DNA of 64,000 bases from Luzula sylvatica (GCA_946800325.1 OX326960.1:23427150-23491149), one strand, 5' to 3'. Shown: positions 32,702-44,210, counted from the stretch's first letter. Program-made: numbers and translations. Notes: generated by a model from the sequence alone, not told the origin.

Positions 32702-33038
32702 ATAGTGCGTGGTTTCAGGCCATAGTCGGGCACGTACTATAGTATATATTGGTGCGGGTGGTAAGCGTTAATTGGGGACTCACGTGGTTTCACGCCATAG
32801 TCGGGCACGTGAGTAGTTCGATTGAACGATACGTTGGATATGGTTGTGACTTAACCGTCCAAGCCAATCCGATTGGAGTTCGGGGCATAAATAGAATGCA
32901 CACACGGAACATGGATTGTATTGGATACGATTCGTCACCGAAATTCTATAAAGGAACGAGAGTCGTATTGGATACGATTGGATTTAATCCTACCTAAAAT
33001 ATCGAGATCTCATTTGTCGGCCATAGTCACTTATGGGA
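32702..33038 (+). promoter_or_regulatory. Leader stem-loops of A3 (three hairpins)
   Basis: Hairpins lie at 32702-32740 (ATAGTGCGTG with CACGTACTAT), 32778-32814 (ACTCACGTG with CACGTGAGT) and 33008-33038 (TCTCAT with ATGGGA). Loops contain GGCCATAGTC or CGCCATAGTC. Confidence 0.6.
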
Positions 33039-33195
33039 GGATCGTAAAATATGGGTCTTGAGTGTTATGGACTTGGAGTCCCATATCGGTACGAGGGTTA
33101 TCGATTCGATAAAATAGCACTATCATATAATCATCATATAAGCCTATAAGATAAGTACGCAACGTTAGTAATCAATCTTTTATCATTTGTAGAAT

Positions 33196-34200
33196 ATGTC
33201 TTCTAGTAACACCAACACCTTATCGATTAGATCGGTATTAGAAAGGGAAAAGCTAGTGGGTCGGAACTACTTAGACTGGCACCGAAACCTGAGAATAGTT
33301 CTCAGGCAAGAGGGCAAGAGTCACGTATTGGATACGAAATTAGTAGAACCGGGCCCCGATGCTACGGCCGATGAAAAGGCCGCGTTTGAGAAACTTATGA
33401 AGGACTCAAATGACGTTACGTGCCTCATGTTGGCATGTATGGACGCTAGTCTTCAAAAGCAGTTTGAGGACTCGGATGCATACTCGATAAACATCGTGCT
33501 CAAGGAAATGTTCCAAGAGCAGGAGTGCATTGAACGGTTCAGTATGCTCAAAGAGTTGGTAAACTGCAAGATGCCTTCGGGGTCTTCGGTAAGCACTCAC
33601 GTTTTGAAGGTGCAAGCTCTCATAGACCGTCTAGAGAGGCTAGGAGAGAAATTGTCGAAGATTATGCAACAAGATTTGATCTTGTGTGCATTTCCTCCAA
33701 TGTTTTCTCCGTTCGTGACTAACCATCACATGCATTCGATGGATAAGACGATCCCTGAGCTTCACGGAATGCTCAAGAAGTTTGAATCGGAGACTTTGAA
33801 GTCGTCCGGAGAGAACAAGGCAAGAGTTGCCGGAAATGTTCTCACAATTCAGAATAAGGATCGTAAGAGATCAAAGTCCAAGGGCGATTCGTCTAAGAAA
33901 CGTTCGAAGCCGAATAAAAAGGTAAAGGAGAAATCCAAGGATGAGACATGCTACCATTGTCACAAGGCTGGACATTGGAAGCGTGATTGCAAGTCTTACC
34001 TCGAGGAGGTGAAGAAGGGCAAGGCGGTTTCAGCAACCGGCCTCTCTGGTATTAACGTTATTGAAGTTAATATTTCAACTATGACTAATTGGGTATTGGA
34101 TACCGGATGTGGGACTCATATTTGTCGAAATATGCAGGTTCTACAAAATAGTCGTCGGGAATGGAGCAAGAGTTGCTGCATTTACCGTAGGAGTAGTTAA
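33196..34200 (+). pseudogene. gag and protease start of A3
   Basis: This is the best gag in the window, 334 residues. It starts SIRSVLEREKLVGRNYLDWH and continues through CMDASLQKQFED, LKELVNCKMPSGSSVSTHVL and GEKLSKIMQQDLILC. A Lys/Ser-rich linker, the CCHC knuckle CYHCHKAGHWKRDC and the protease site WVLDTGCGTHIC follow. About 32 bp present in A (near 14005) are missing at 34154, which shifts the frame and ends the protein. The next frame carries the protease remainder, so the polyprotein is broken. Confidence 0.88.
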
Positions 34201-34469
34201 TTTGACTTGGCCCAGTGGACTTTATTAGTATTAAATAATTGTTATTATGTACCAACATTATGTAAGAACATAATAAGTGTGTCGAAACTAGCCAATGATG
34301 GTTATGAATTCGTTATTAGGAATAATGAGTTTTCGATATGTAAGGATTCTATTATCTATGGAAATGTTCTGTTAGAAAATGGTCTTTATGTATTGAATTT
34401 CGATCACGGAAATAATAAGTCCATGTATAACGTTAATGCAAAAAGGATAAAATCTAAAGTGATAATCGG
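34165..34469 (+). pseudogene. Protease remainder and pre-integrase start of A3
   Basis: After the 32-bp deletion the frame continues with GNGARV and then LLVLNNCYYVPTLCKNIISV, DGYEFVIRNNEFSICKDS and NVLLENGLYVLNFDHGN. It reaches the linker before the pre-integrase motif and stops at the junction near 34469. The HCRLGH motif and whole integrase are missing. Confidence 0.8.
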
Positions 34470-35314
34470 GCTTGAGTCAAAGCACGTACATCGACAAAGT
34501 GTTGAAACGGTTTTCAATGCAAAATTCGAAGAAAGGACTTCTTCCAATGCCGAGTGGCATATCGTATTCTAAAGCTCAATGTCCGACATCGAGCGAAGAT
34601 AAGAATGCGATGAGTATTGTTCCATACGCTTCGGCAGTTGGATCAATTATGTATGCCATGATTTATACGCGCCCCGATGTGTCGTATGCATTGAGCGTCG
34701 TTTCGCGTTACCAATCTAATCCAGGGGATATGCATTGGATTGCGGTTAAGAACATCCTTAAGTACTTACGAAGAACTGAGGATCAATTTCTAATTTATGG
34801 TGGAAAGACATCAGGGTTGGTTATTAATGGATATACCGACACCAGTTTCCAAACATGTATCGATGACTTTCGATCACAAAGTGGATACGTGTTTTGTCTA
34901 AATGGTGGAGCGGTAGTATGGAAGAGTTCCAAACAACCCACGATAGCAGACTCTACAACTGAATCGGAGTATATTGCGGCTTCGGAAGCAGCAAAGGAGG
35001 CGGTATGGATCAAGAAATTTGTGTCCGAACTTGGAGTAGTCCCGAGTATCTCGGAACCTGTAGTTGTGTATTGCGACAATACGAGAGCGATAGCACAGTT
35101 CAAGGAACCGAGGGCACATCATTGCTCCAAACACATACTCAGAAAATTTCATTTGATCCGTGAGATTTTAAAACGAAAGGATGTGATCATAGAAAAGATT
35201 GATACTGACAGGAATGTTGCGGACCCGTTTACTAAGCCACTCTCGAAAGCTAAGCACGATTACCATGCGGAAGTTATAGGTTTGAGATACCTAGAGGAGG
35301 AAGAGAGTAGTTAG
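34470..35314 (+). pseudogene. RT C-terminus and RNase H of A
   Basis: Reading begins LSQSTYIDKVLKRFSMQNSK, the copia RT segment after the active site. It continues through GSIMYAMIYTRPDVSYALSV and LKYLRRT into RNase H, with GYTDTSFQT, STTESEYIAASEAAKEAVWI, VYCDNTRAIAQFKEPRAH and NVADPFTKPL. It ends EEEESS at 35314. RNase H looks intact, but the upstream RT with YVDD is gone. The 5' border coincides with the A3 breakpoint. Confidence 0.88.
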
Positions 35315-36469
35315 TTATCTAAAACGATAGTTTCGTAGGACGAGATTAGTCTAATAGATTAGTAAACGTTGTATCACCCCAAACTTATCTTATATTAATG
35401 AAATTTTGAGATTTAAAAAAATTTCATTTGCATTTATCTTATATGAAAACTGTGTGCGGGTTGTGTAATTTGATTACATGAAACCTGATTTGAACTTGTG
35501 TGGACGTCGACATAATTGAGGATTATGTGCAGCGAAACCGTCACACTTAAAGTTTCATTTCTAAACATTCCTAGTCATGATTCAGTTTGCATAAGAGTGA
35601 AGCATTTACATTATCAGATAATAGATTGAACACGTACACTAATACGTTAGCCGAGGAGATGATTATGTTTTTCTAATCGTAGGACAAAGGTGTTTGTCGA
35701 ATCGGGAACGTAGATATATGCTAGGTGACATATATTGGATATAACCGAAGCCACGAGACCATGACATGGTTTAGTCATTATGGATGGACTCGCGATGAGT
35801 AGGGTATTAGGTTCTTCATACTTGAGGGGACCATCGATTGCGTTACGTGCGTAACATAATACTTTGATATGACCTTACGCTCACCGTAACAGGGAGCTAA
35901 AACGGTCATCATTGGGTATTATCTGAAACACGGAATTCAATATGAGTCTCCAAGATAGGAATTGTTTATTCCGAAAGGAAGAGATATCTCTTAGGCCACT
36001 CGATGGATTGATTAACGAAAACCAAGGCCTTGGTCAATGATATTAATGGTTAATATCGATTGAAATTGTTAAATCAGTTCGGAAACGAGGAATAAGTATA
36101 GCTAATCAAAATATAAGGATGACTACCACCTTGCCTTTTGATTAACGGATATCGTTAACAAGAGAACTAATGACCGCTATTCGAGATAGGCACAATGATC
36201 ACAATCATTCTTCGTGTTAACATGGGTAGCCATGATGGAGTGACTAGATCCCGCTCATGGACTTGTAGTGCTATGGAAACAGCCTACTGCCATCGTTAAC
36301 CGAACCTACATGGTCACACAACGAGTCGTACTAAGTCGGGCTTGATTATAAAGTTGGCACATAAGATGTGCGTAGCTCGGTATTTGATACGCGAGCTATA
36401 TTCTCTAAAATCGTGCATATTGGATATGCATGAGTACCTTTTAGGTAGATCTGAAATTGAGTGGGAGAC
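35315..36469 (+). other. 3' untranslated region and polypurine tract of A
   Basis: About 1.15 kb without a supported ORF. It shares scattered segments with the D 3' UTR at 3660-4400 in reverse orientation. The tract GAGTGGGAGAC at about 36459-36469 directly precedes the LTR and is the likely second-strand primer. Confidence 0.75.
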
Positions 36470-37460
36470 TGAAGGAAATACAGTTTCGGATCAACCATAA
36501 AAGTGTACACAAGGATAAACGAATGTAAGCATACATTCGTGGTCATATCTTTCAGTAGGAAAATCCAATTTGAATAGTTCAAATTGAGTTAGATAGATAA
36601 TAAGATTATCTACAACCTTCATGTAGAAATATATTTAATATGAACGAAGTATAAGTGTCGTTTCTATGAAATACCGAAAGGATGCAACAGTATGACATAC
36701 AGTTAGTAAAACAGTCATAATTTTTTCATACGAATTCCAATTGGGGAATGCCAAATTGCGTTGGGTAGATAATACGATTATCTACAACTTTCGTGTAGGT
36801 TGATTTTCTGTCAGAGGAATTTACCAATTTCGTATGGACAGAATACTGAACAGGTTCATGCAACTTTCTGTGCGAAAGAATGTATATTGGATATACATGT
36901 CTTTTGGCCCATCCTAATCATATGTGATATAAATAGGATAATTCTCTGTCATCAAAGAATGCTTCATTCAGTCCAATCATTCGGATTATTCAGAATATTC
37001 CAGAATTATAGAAAGACATCTTTCTAGAGAGTGAAATGGTATAAAGAGAGAGAACCGAGAAAAGGAGTTTTCCGGTATAGAGAATCAATCGATCAAGCAA
37101 GTTCGCCGGTGCATCGTCTAGGCAGTTGCACCCGCGACCGACGAACTCCGACTCACGGTGGATACAAGTAGAGGAGCGACACTTGTGGCTCTTCGGTTGT
37201 GATCAACCCGAAGGAGAAAGAGGACGGTCAACGAGCGGTGAAAAACGCGTGGTGTGGGACGCGCGGATTGTCACCAACGTGACAGGAGAAAGAAGACTAG
37301 AAATCAACCCGTCGTGTGCAATCAATTTTGCACTGGTATGAATTTAATCTTCTTATTTTCATCGTACCCTTCGAAGTCATGGCGTGATCTTGGATTAAAG
37401 GAACCGGACCGGGCCTACATATCCGCTGCGCGGGCCCGGGAACGAAAAGAATTCCCAACA
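36470..37460 (+). repeat. 3' LTR assigned to A
   Basis: TGAAGGAAATACAG to GAATTCCCAACA, 991 bp, TATA box 36928-36935. GATAAT palindromes start at 36594 and 36766, 172 bp apart. It resembles the A1 LTR much more than the A3 5' LTR. It marks the right edge of the nested pile. Confidence 0.85.
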
Positions 37461-39693
37461 TAATTGTAATCTTCAAAACCATAACAAAAAAGGTTAGGAA
37501 ATTTTTTAGGGATCCTAAAAGATAGAGGATTTTTCAGAATTTAGCCACACCCTTATTTTGGACCAAACTTTGTAAAATTTCCTTGTGCCACATCATCACT
37601 TTCTTTTTAACTATTAGATTGTGATATGGGGTAAAATTTAGACCATTGATTATTCATTGATTTTTTATAACATTTTTTCTTTGTAGTCATTTAAGTGTCC
37701 CTTATTTTACATTATGTTTAAGAGATTCTTAAAAAGACACATCATCATATATTAATGATCTGGATTATTATTATTGGTTAGATTCATGTTAGACTAAGTT
37801 TATTCAATTGTTTATAATTTCACATAACATTACATGATCAAATGTGAATTCAATGGAAGATCAAAAGTCTATATATGAAATACTAATAACTTAATATGTA
37901 ATATTATAAATATACAACATCTAGTAGTATTATTTTTAGGATTTTAATTTTAAAAATTCATCAAATATATTTGTTTTAATTTTCTCTTTATTTTGACATC
38001 CATATTAGTATAGTTCATACATACTATTTTTCATAATTTGAATTTGTAAAAGTATTATGTAAAATATACAAATACAAAAAATGCATTTTATTTATTTTAT
38101 GTACATAATAGAATTTGAAATATTAATATCTATTTTTATAAAATTATAACTATACTAATACCATATAATACTAAGTTGAATATATTTATGTTTTTAATAT
38201 AAAAAAATATATATTAATTTCTTTCAAAAATAATAGAAATAAAAAAAATGTTTATCTATCGAAATAATTTCTTAAAATTATAAACCCTTATCAAATAATA
38301 ATGTTATTTTTAAAAATATAAAACTAAAAGAATCATATGATATAAAATAATTTATATTTAAGTTTATACTAATTTTTTTATATTATTTATTAAATAACTT
38401 TCACTATTAAGTTTGATATTATTTATAATTTTCATTGCATTTTGAAGCGATAAAAAATTATTAGTACTATATAATTAATAATATGTTATCACGTAAGTTG
38501 TATGATTCATTATTTTCACATTTTAATTATGTTTTTTGTAAAATCATGATATAATATTTGTCGTTATGTTTTTTGTAAAATCATGATATACCTCATAAAT
38601 TTTTATTATGCAATGACATATAAGTGTTATTATTTGATTAAAAAAATGAAATTTTTTGTCATCATAATGTAAAATAATTGTAAAACACATAATCATTAGA
38701 CAAATTAGTTCAAATAATTATTATGAAATAATATTATCAATATTATCATATTTATATATACTATGTCTTACAATGAAAAATATAATTAACATCCTTGCCC
38801 CGTCTTACAATGAAAAATATAATTAACTTCCTCGCCGTGTAGCGCGAGTATTCTCGTAGTTACAAAAAAAATTAGGAGGTTTTAGAAGAATTCTCCTATT
38901 AATTAAGTGTGGCTAATTCTCTGTTCATTTGCTTATCCACAATACTTACTGTGTGCCGACAAGACGACTTGTATCTGCTTCGTGTTGATTTGCACTAAGG
39001 ACATGTTTGTTTTGCAGTAACTCTGTCAATTAGTAAGTCGGCATACTGCATTAGTCTATTCTTTGTTGTTTGGTTTGAAGTAATTTGTCAAACTACTGCA
39101 AGTCGACTTACATTGTCTCTCTATTTTCTTGTAACTCAACCTCCTCTCAAATTTACATGAAGTGGAGATACATCACAATACAACTTCCCCTTTGAGGTAA
39201 ATAAATAAATAAACACTACTCAAGCACAATAATCTAAATAAACACTACAAATAATCTAAATAACCACTACTAAAAGTTTATGGATTATATTTTCATTGTG
39301 TTAATTTAAAAAATTAATCAAGCACAATAATCTGAATAAAATAAACACTACTCACCATAACACAACTCGAAAATACCACAAGAAATTATTACATTTACGT
39401 ATAAGTATAAAATATATTTTCATTGTGTTAATATAAGAATCTAATAAATCGCCATAATCTCAAAATAACTAAAATTATTTTAAATATTATTTTTTATATT
39501 TCTAATTATTTTGTCATTTTCTTAATATTTATAAATATGAATTAATATTTGTGTTTTCTACTAATTAGTAATGAAATGTAACACTATACTCATTACTAAT
39601 TCAAAAAAACCCGGAAATATTTTAAATATAATTAATATTTGCAAAAACTATGAAAATTGAGAAATATTATAAATTATATTAAAACATTATTAG
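37461..39693. other. AT-rich spacer without genes
   Basis: No coding frame is supported. Two short direct duplications stand out: TTTTTTGTAAAATCATGATA occurs twice near 38535-38590, and CTTACAATGAAAAATATAAT occurs twice near 38766-38822. The latter is followed by a small GC-rich hairpin CTCGC...GCGAG (38831-38848). Confidence 0.6.
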
Positions 39694-40587
39694 TGTTGGT
39701 TCAAATTTCCTAATAGTTTGATTATTTCAAAACACTGTCATTACTAACGTATACATCAAGAAAGTGTGTGGGATAACACAGGTACGACACGAAGATGATG
39801 AAGAGCTTCGAAAGCCACAAGAAGCACAAGAAAAGAAGATTAGAAGGAAGGCTCTTGAAGCACATCAAGAATCAAGATGTTGAAGTCTTCCGTGAGTGGG
39901 ATTCGCCACAAATAAACCTTAGGTAAAAACCGAGTAAACCTCGAGTGCAATCATGTTCAAATAACAAAGAGTTGAATCCAGTAGTGTGTGCATTCGAACG
40001 AACTGAAAGTACAATTGTATAATTGAGTTCGTTCGCACGGACACATTGTTCGTTCGAACGGACAGTCAAAAGTACAATTGCGTTATTTGAAACGGCTAGT
40101 TCAAATTACCTGTTCGTTCAGAACGAAATATTGTGTGTTCGAACGAACTAGTAATTTCCTGTAGGGTTTCTATAGAGAGTATAAATAGAAACCTTCGAGG
40201 AGTTTTCTCTCACTTGTTCATTTTTACACATTCCACATACATTCAATACACTTGAGAGAAAACCCGTGTAAATCGATCTAGGCAAAACGTTGTAATCGAG
40301 TGAGTTGGAATTCAATCGAACGCCAAAAAGAGGCACAAGACATTCCCGGAGACGTAGGTACTCACAACTAATTGAGTCGGTTAATTAAGCGAGTAAAGGG
40401 TGAGTTAAAGCTACATAGCAACCACCTACCGAACTTCGTTAAAAAACATCTTGTGTTCAAGTGTTTACGGTATCATCTATTTCATTTAAATTATTATTAA
40501 TTCCGCATAGTAAATTAGGTAATTAGATAAAGTAATTGTACGGTAGATTACCGAATTACCCCCCCTCTAGGTTAGAATTAACCAACA
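39694..40587 (+). repeat. Solo LTR of the B family
   Basis: TGTTGGTTCAAATTTCC to AGAATTAACCAACA, 894 bp, flanked by an exact duplication ATTAG (39689-39693 and 40588-40592). TATA box 40180-40187. It is shorter than the B LTRs because the AACG array is reduced to about four or five motifs and a second block is missing before 40265. There is no internal region, so it formed by recombination between two LTRs. Confidence 0.92.
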
Positions 40588-40592
40588 ATTAG

Positions 40593-42115
40593 TATTTGAG
40601 AATATTAAAACATGATGTATACAAAATTAATATTTATATATTTTATTTATTTATTCAAATTATTGTGTTTGATTAATTTTTTAGTTGTCAAATGAAAATA
40701 TGATATGATTATTTTCGATATAAAATACTTAAAAATATGATTTATTAAGATTTGGTAAAAAATTACGATACTTATTTTGATGTTTTTTCAAATAATATAG
40801 ATTTTAGATATACATATATATGGGTGCAATATGGGTTAATATATCAATGAAAAAGTCAATTTCTACATCTCTGGACCTTTCAAACTTTCAACATTTTGTC
40901 TATTTTAGTAAATGTGAAATATATTGTGCCTTCTTATAAAAAATTTCCTAAATTTATTTGCAGATTTAGGTATATAATTTTTTTTGAAATTTCATAGTTA
41001 AATTACATCAACCCAAACATAAAACTATAAATTTTGTTGAATCACTTTCGTGAATCCAAACATTTAAATTTGAAGTGCATTTTCAGAAAATTGACTTACG
41101 GAAAGTTAATTTACTTGATGTAATTTCTAATATGGTCATCCAAACATGCCCTAAAAGTACTAGTCAACCTAAAATCGGATATTTTTGGTTGGGAGTCCAA
41201 TCCACAGCTAGCGAACTATGCATGAGTCTATTTATGCATGGAGAAGAAAAAAGCAAAATGATTGAGAAACATAAAATTTGAGAATTGAAAAATCGAAGAA
41301 TAAAATTTTAATCATTTTAAAATGAATTTATAAAACAAATAGAATCCAGATGGATCAGTTCTAAAAAACAAAACGAGATTTTGCAAAAGATATTTTCAAA
41401 AAATCGATACCGACTATTAAGAAATATTTACTCCCGTGACAAAGACGTAACACTATTAGAAATTTAGAATGTTGATTGCTTGGACCACTCACAAATATTG
41501 AAAATTATACCGACTTTATGTGAAATCTGCCTTCTTAAATGCTCAGTTGAAAAAAGAAGTGTACGTTGAGCTACCGCAAAAATTTGTGGTTGAAGAGAAT
41601 GAAGAAAAAAATGTAAAACCGTCTCCATACTGGCCGTATCAGCCGCTTCGACTAGTTTTCGAGATGTGCCCATGCTTAAATTAGAATCTTCATTCTTATT
41701 CTTAAATTAGCCATTAAGTATTTTAGATGGTGAAGAAACCTTTCATTTTCCGAATAATACATTTTTTATGTCTTTTCTCAGCAAGAAGACTTGGTTAATT
41801 ATCCAATAAATATTTTCTTGAAGAATATTCTATATCAGTTCAAGACTGCAAAATTAAATGATTTATAAAATTTTAATTGTAAATTTCGCTGATTGTTCAA
41901 TTCTCTTTGGTATGGTAATACTCTAAATAAAGAAAAAGGCAATAAATAAATTTATGTTGAATCTAGTAGCCCGACAAGAGAGAGAGAAAGTAATATTGTC
42001 TAATAAATATTTACATAATGTAGTCATTATAAGTATCAATTAAACATGAAAAAAGTTCGAATATTGACAAGTCTCAAAGAAATAGTGTAATCCACATATT
42101 TTGAAGTTATGACCT
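40593..42115. other. AT-rich spacer with one transposon scrap
   Basis: Apart from the RT remnant at 41517-41632, no gene or clear repeat is seen. Confidence 0.55.
41517..41632 (+). pseudogene. Copia reverse transcriptase scrap
   Basis: From GTG at about 41519 the plus frame reads VKSAFLNAQLKKEVYVELPQ and then KFVVEENEEK, the copia RT block that follows the first catalytic Asp. It is about 38 codons with no LTR nearby, and comes from a different copia family than A. Confidence 0.65.
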
Positions 42116-42118
42116 TTA

Positions 42119-42548
42119 GGGTGTGCTCCCGAGTTTTATATGAAGGACAAGAGAATGAAGGAGAAGAGAATGGAAGGAAAAGGAATGAAGGGGAAGGAAA
42201 TAAATATGTTTTTTCTTGCTCCCGAGTTTTAAAATATTTAATGAAGGAGAAAGGAGGAGAAGAAATAAGATCATGAGAAAAATGATAATTTTATCATTTG
42301 TATCATTGTTAACTGTAAAATGAAATTAGAAGTATTTTGTGTATTAGAGTGCTATAATATTTCTTACCCTCCATTACACTCCAAATTTGGAAAGAACAAG
42401 AATTGATCTTTCTTGTATATATGGGAGAAATAATTTATCCTTCATTCTTTTTCTCCCTCATCATAAAAAAATTTTGGAACAAGATAAAAATTAACATCCC
42501 CTCCATTTCCATCCCTTCCCTCCCATTCCCTCTCATTGGAGCACACCC
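42119..42548. mobile_element. Tourist-like MITE (PIF/Harbinger)
   Basis: Terminal inverted repeats GGGTGTGCTCC/GGAGCACACCC are flanked by TTA on both sides (42116-42118 and 42549-42551), the PIF/Harbinger target. The arms are rich in GGAAGGAGAA and its complement. 430 bp, no ORF. Confidence 0.78.
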
Positions 42549-42739
42549 TTACACAAACTGCCATCCAAGATCATAAACAGTTGATAAATCAATGCATGTG
42601 ATGTTTAGCACAAATGCTGATCCAACGGGTAAAAAGATTAAAAAAATGTGGCATCTTGTGGATTCATAGAACTATTCAAAATTTGAAGAGGGACAAAAAA
42701 ATATTTGCTCGTTAAGAAACCTGTCCAAACATTATCAAT

Positions 42740-42893
42740 ATTTTTCTATAAATAGGTATAGTTTTCGTTAATATATCACAAGAAAGATTTTAATGGAAAA
42801 ATAGATTCATGTTTTATCTTCATTATTTGCACCCTCGCATCAATTCTTCGTACCAGGACAAACAATTCGTATCGGGGATATTTTCAGTCCAGG
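42740..42893 (+). pseudogene. Displaced copy of GLR 5' flank and exon 1 start
   Basis: The stretch ATATCACAAGAAAGATTTTA then ATGG, followed by CTTCATTATTTGCACCCTCG, ACAAACAATTCGTAT and ATTTTCAGTCC, matches the GLR gene start at 45310-45440. Several changes and a shortened signal-peptide region are present. It has its own TATA-like CTATAAATAG at 42747. It stops abruptly where the hAT remnant begins. Confidence 0.75.
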
Positions 42894-44210
42894 CCAATGT
42901 TGTAAAATACGAAAAACGTTACATAACGGTCAGGGACCATTTTACGGGAATACCTAAAACGGTCGTAAAACGGTAAAAAAACAATGAAAAAACGGTCAAC
43001 GAAATCGGTAGTAATTTAATTAAAATTTGTAGATAAAACAAAAAATATAATAATTCAATTTTTTAATAGTCAAAAAATTACATAAACAATGTCCAACATA
43101 AACGTAACATCAAAACGAATGTCTAATATAAATGTAACATCAAAATATAAATTCGAATCCAAACAAAAACTAAATCGTAAAATCATTAACATCATTTGGG
43201 ACCAAATCCGTTCGAGTTGATCTCTCGTTAATGTCGAATTCCACATTCTACTCATCCGTTGTCGTATCCTCGCCCGAATCACTCGAACTAAATTCCTCGT
43301 CATTAGTCTCGCTCGTCTCGGATTCACTATCAAAGTCATCATCAATGTCGAGTCATAACCAATGTTGAGCCATGCGGGATTCGAATGTTTGAAGTGCATC
43401 TTCGATCGTGGCGCACTCCAATTTTTCATTTCGAGCGTTCATCAACCTTGCATTGAATTGTAAATATACCAACTCGCTTAACTTTTTCGATGTTAACCTA
43501 TTTCATTTTTTAGTATGGATCTATTTTCAAACAAAAATACATAAATTATTATGAACGATTTTAAGATAAATTAAAAAAATTAAATATGTAAATACAAAAT
43601 TACAAGGCATACCCCTTCGAAAGTGCTCCAATTCTGCTCACATCCGGATGAACTAGTCGATAAAGAAAAAATCCGTATTGTCATTGTTCGCAAACTCGGA
43701 GTATCGACACCATGGTTTACCCACCATTCAACAAAATAATGATCACATAAAAGATAAAGAACAATCAAATCCTAACACAAAATTAGATCAGTCTAAACAA
43801 TCATAACACAAAAATCAGACCAGCCTAAACAATCCTAACACAAAATCATTCGACTCACAAATTGAATCAAATTAGCACTCACAATCACAATTAGTGGAGA
43901 AGATATTAGTCTTTGTTGTGAAGAAGAAGAGAGCAGTTCTTGTCGCAAATTAAACCGAGCCGTCGCCATCCTTTAATCAATCGTGAAGAAGAACTGGAGA
44001 ATGCAGCATCCAACCATTGCCGTGAAGATGAAGAAGAACTAAATAGGAGACTCGGTGAAGAAGAAATTATGTGCCGAGAAAAATAACTGGCTCAAAAAAT
44101 AAAAATAAATTCGGGCCCAAAATAATTAGAAGAAAAAATCAGTATGTAAAACGGGTTAAAACGTTTTTCGGTCAAAAATACGGTTAAACACGATTAATAA
44201 ACCACCTTAC
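42894..44210 (-). mobile_element. hAT-type DNA transposon remnant
   Basis: The segment interrupts the GLR fragment. Both ends carry AAAACGG-type subterminal motifs, but I could not define exact inverted repeats or an 8-bp duplication. It contains the C-terminal part of an hAT transposase on the minus strand. Confidence 0.6.
43190..43745 (-). pseudogene. hAT transposase C-terminal (dimerisation) remnant
   Basis: In sense the first part (about 43725-43600) reads EWWVNHGVDTPSLRTMTIRI and SLSTSSSGCEQNWSTFEGV, the hATC dimerisation signature. After an intron-like gap, 43500-43190 reads NRLTSKKLSELVYLQFNARL, NARNEKLECATIEDALQTF and an acidic tail (ETSETNDEEFSSSDSGED). Stops interrupt it. The N-terminal BED finger and catalytic domain are absent. 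It would have been a DNA-cutting transposase and is now a relic. Confidence 0.78.

Larger units (their letters stand above)
30672..34469 (+). mobile_element. Ty1/copia element A3, 3' half lost
   Basis: A3 has a full 5' LTR, PBS, leader and gag-protease. The sequence changes near 34469 from the pre-integrase linker directly to an RT C-terminal segment. That segment and the 3' LTR downstream are A1-like and differ widely from A3's own LTR, so a deletion or recombination probably joined A3 to the rest of host element A. Confidence 0.75.
8302..37460 (+). mobile_element. Host Ty1/copia element A, split by four later insertions
   Basis: Removing A2, B, C and A3 leaves one copia coding order on the plus strand: leader (8302-8803), gag start (8804-9198), gag end/protease/integrase start (13487-14672), integrase end (22814-23577), RT start (30300-30671), RT end/RNase H (about 34470-35314), 3' UTR, polypurine tract and 3' LTR. 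Coding sense resumes in the right frame across B and C. The 5' LTR and first part of the leader are missing at the junction with D. The 3' LTR is A1-like, not A3-like, which is why I assign it to A. Confidence 0.78.

Noticed and set aside
38760..38862. Helitron 3' end (hairpin then CTCGTAGT)
   Set aside because: The terminal CTRR is not met and the stem is only 5 bp. The nearby direct duplication explains part of the pattern.
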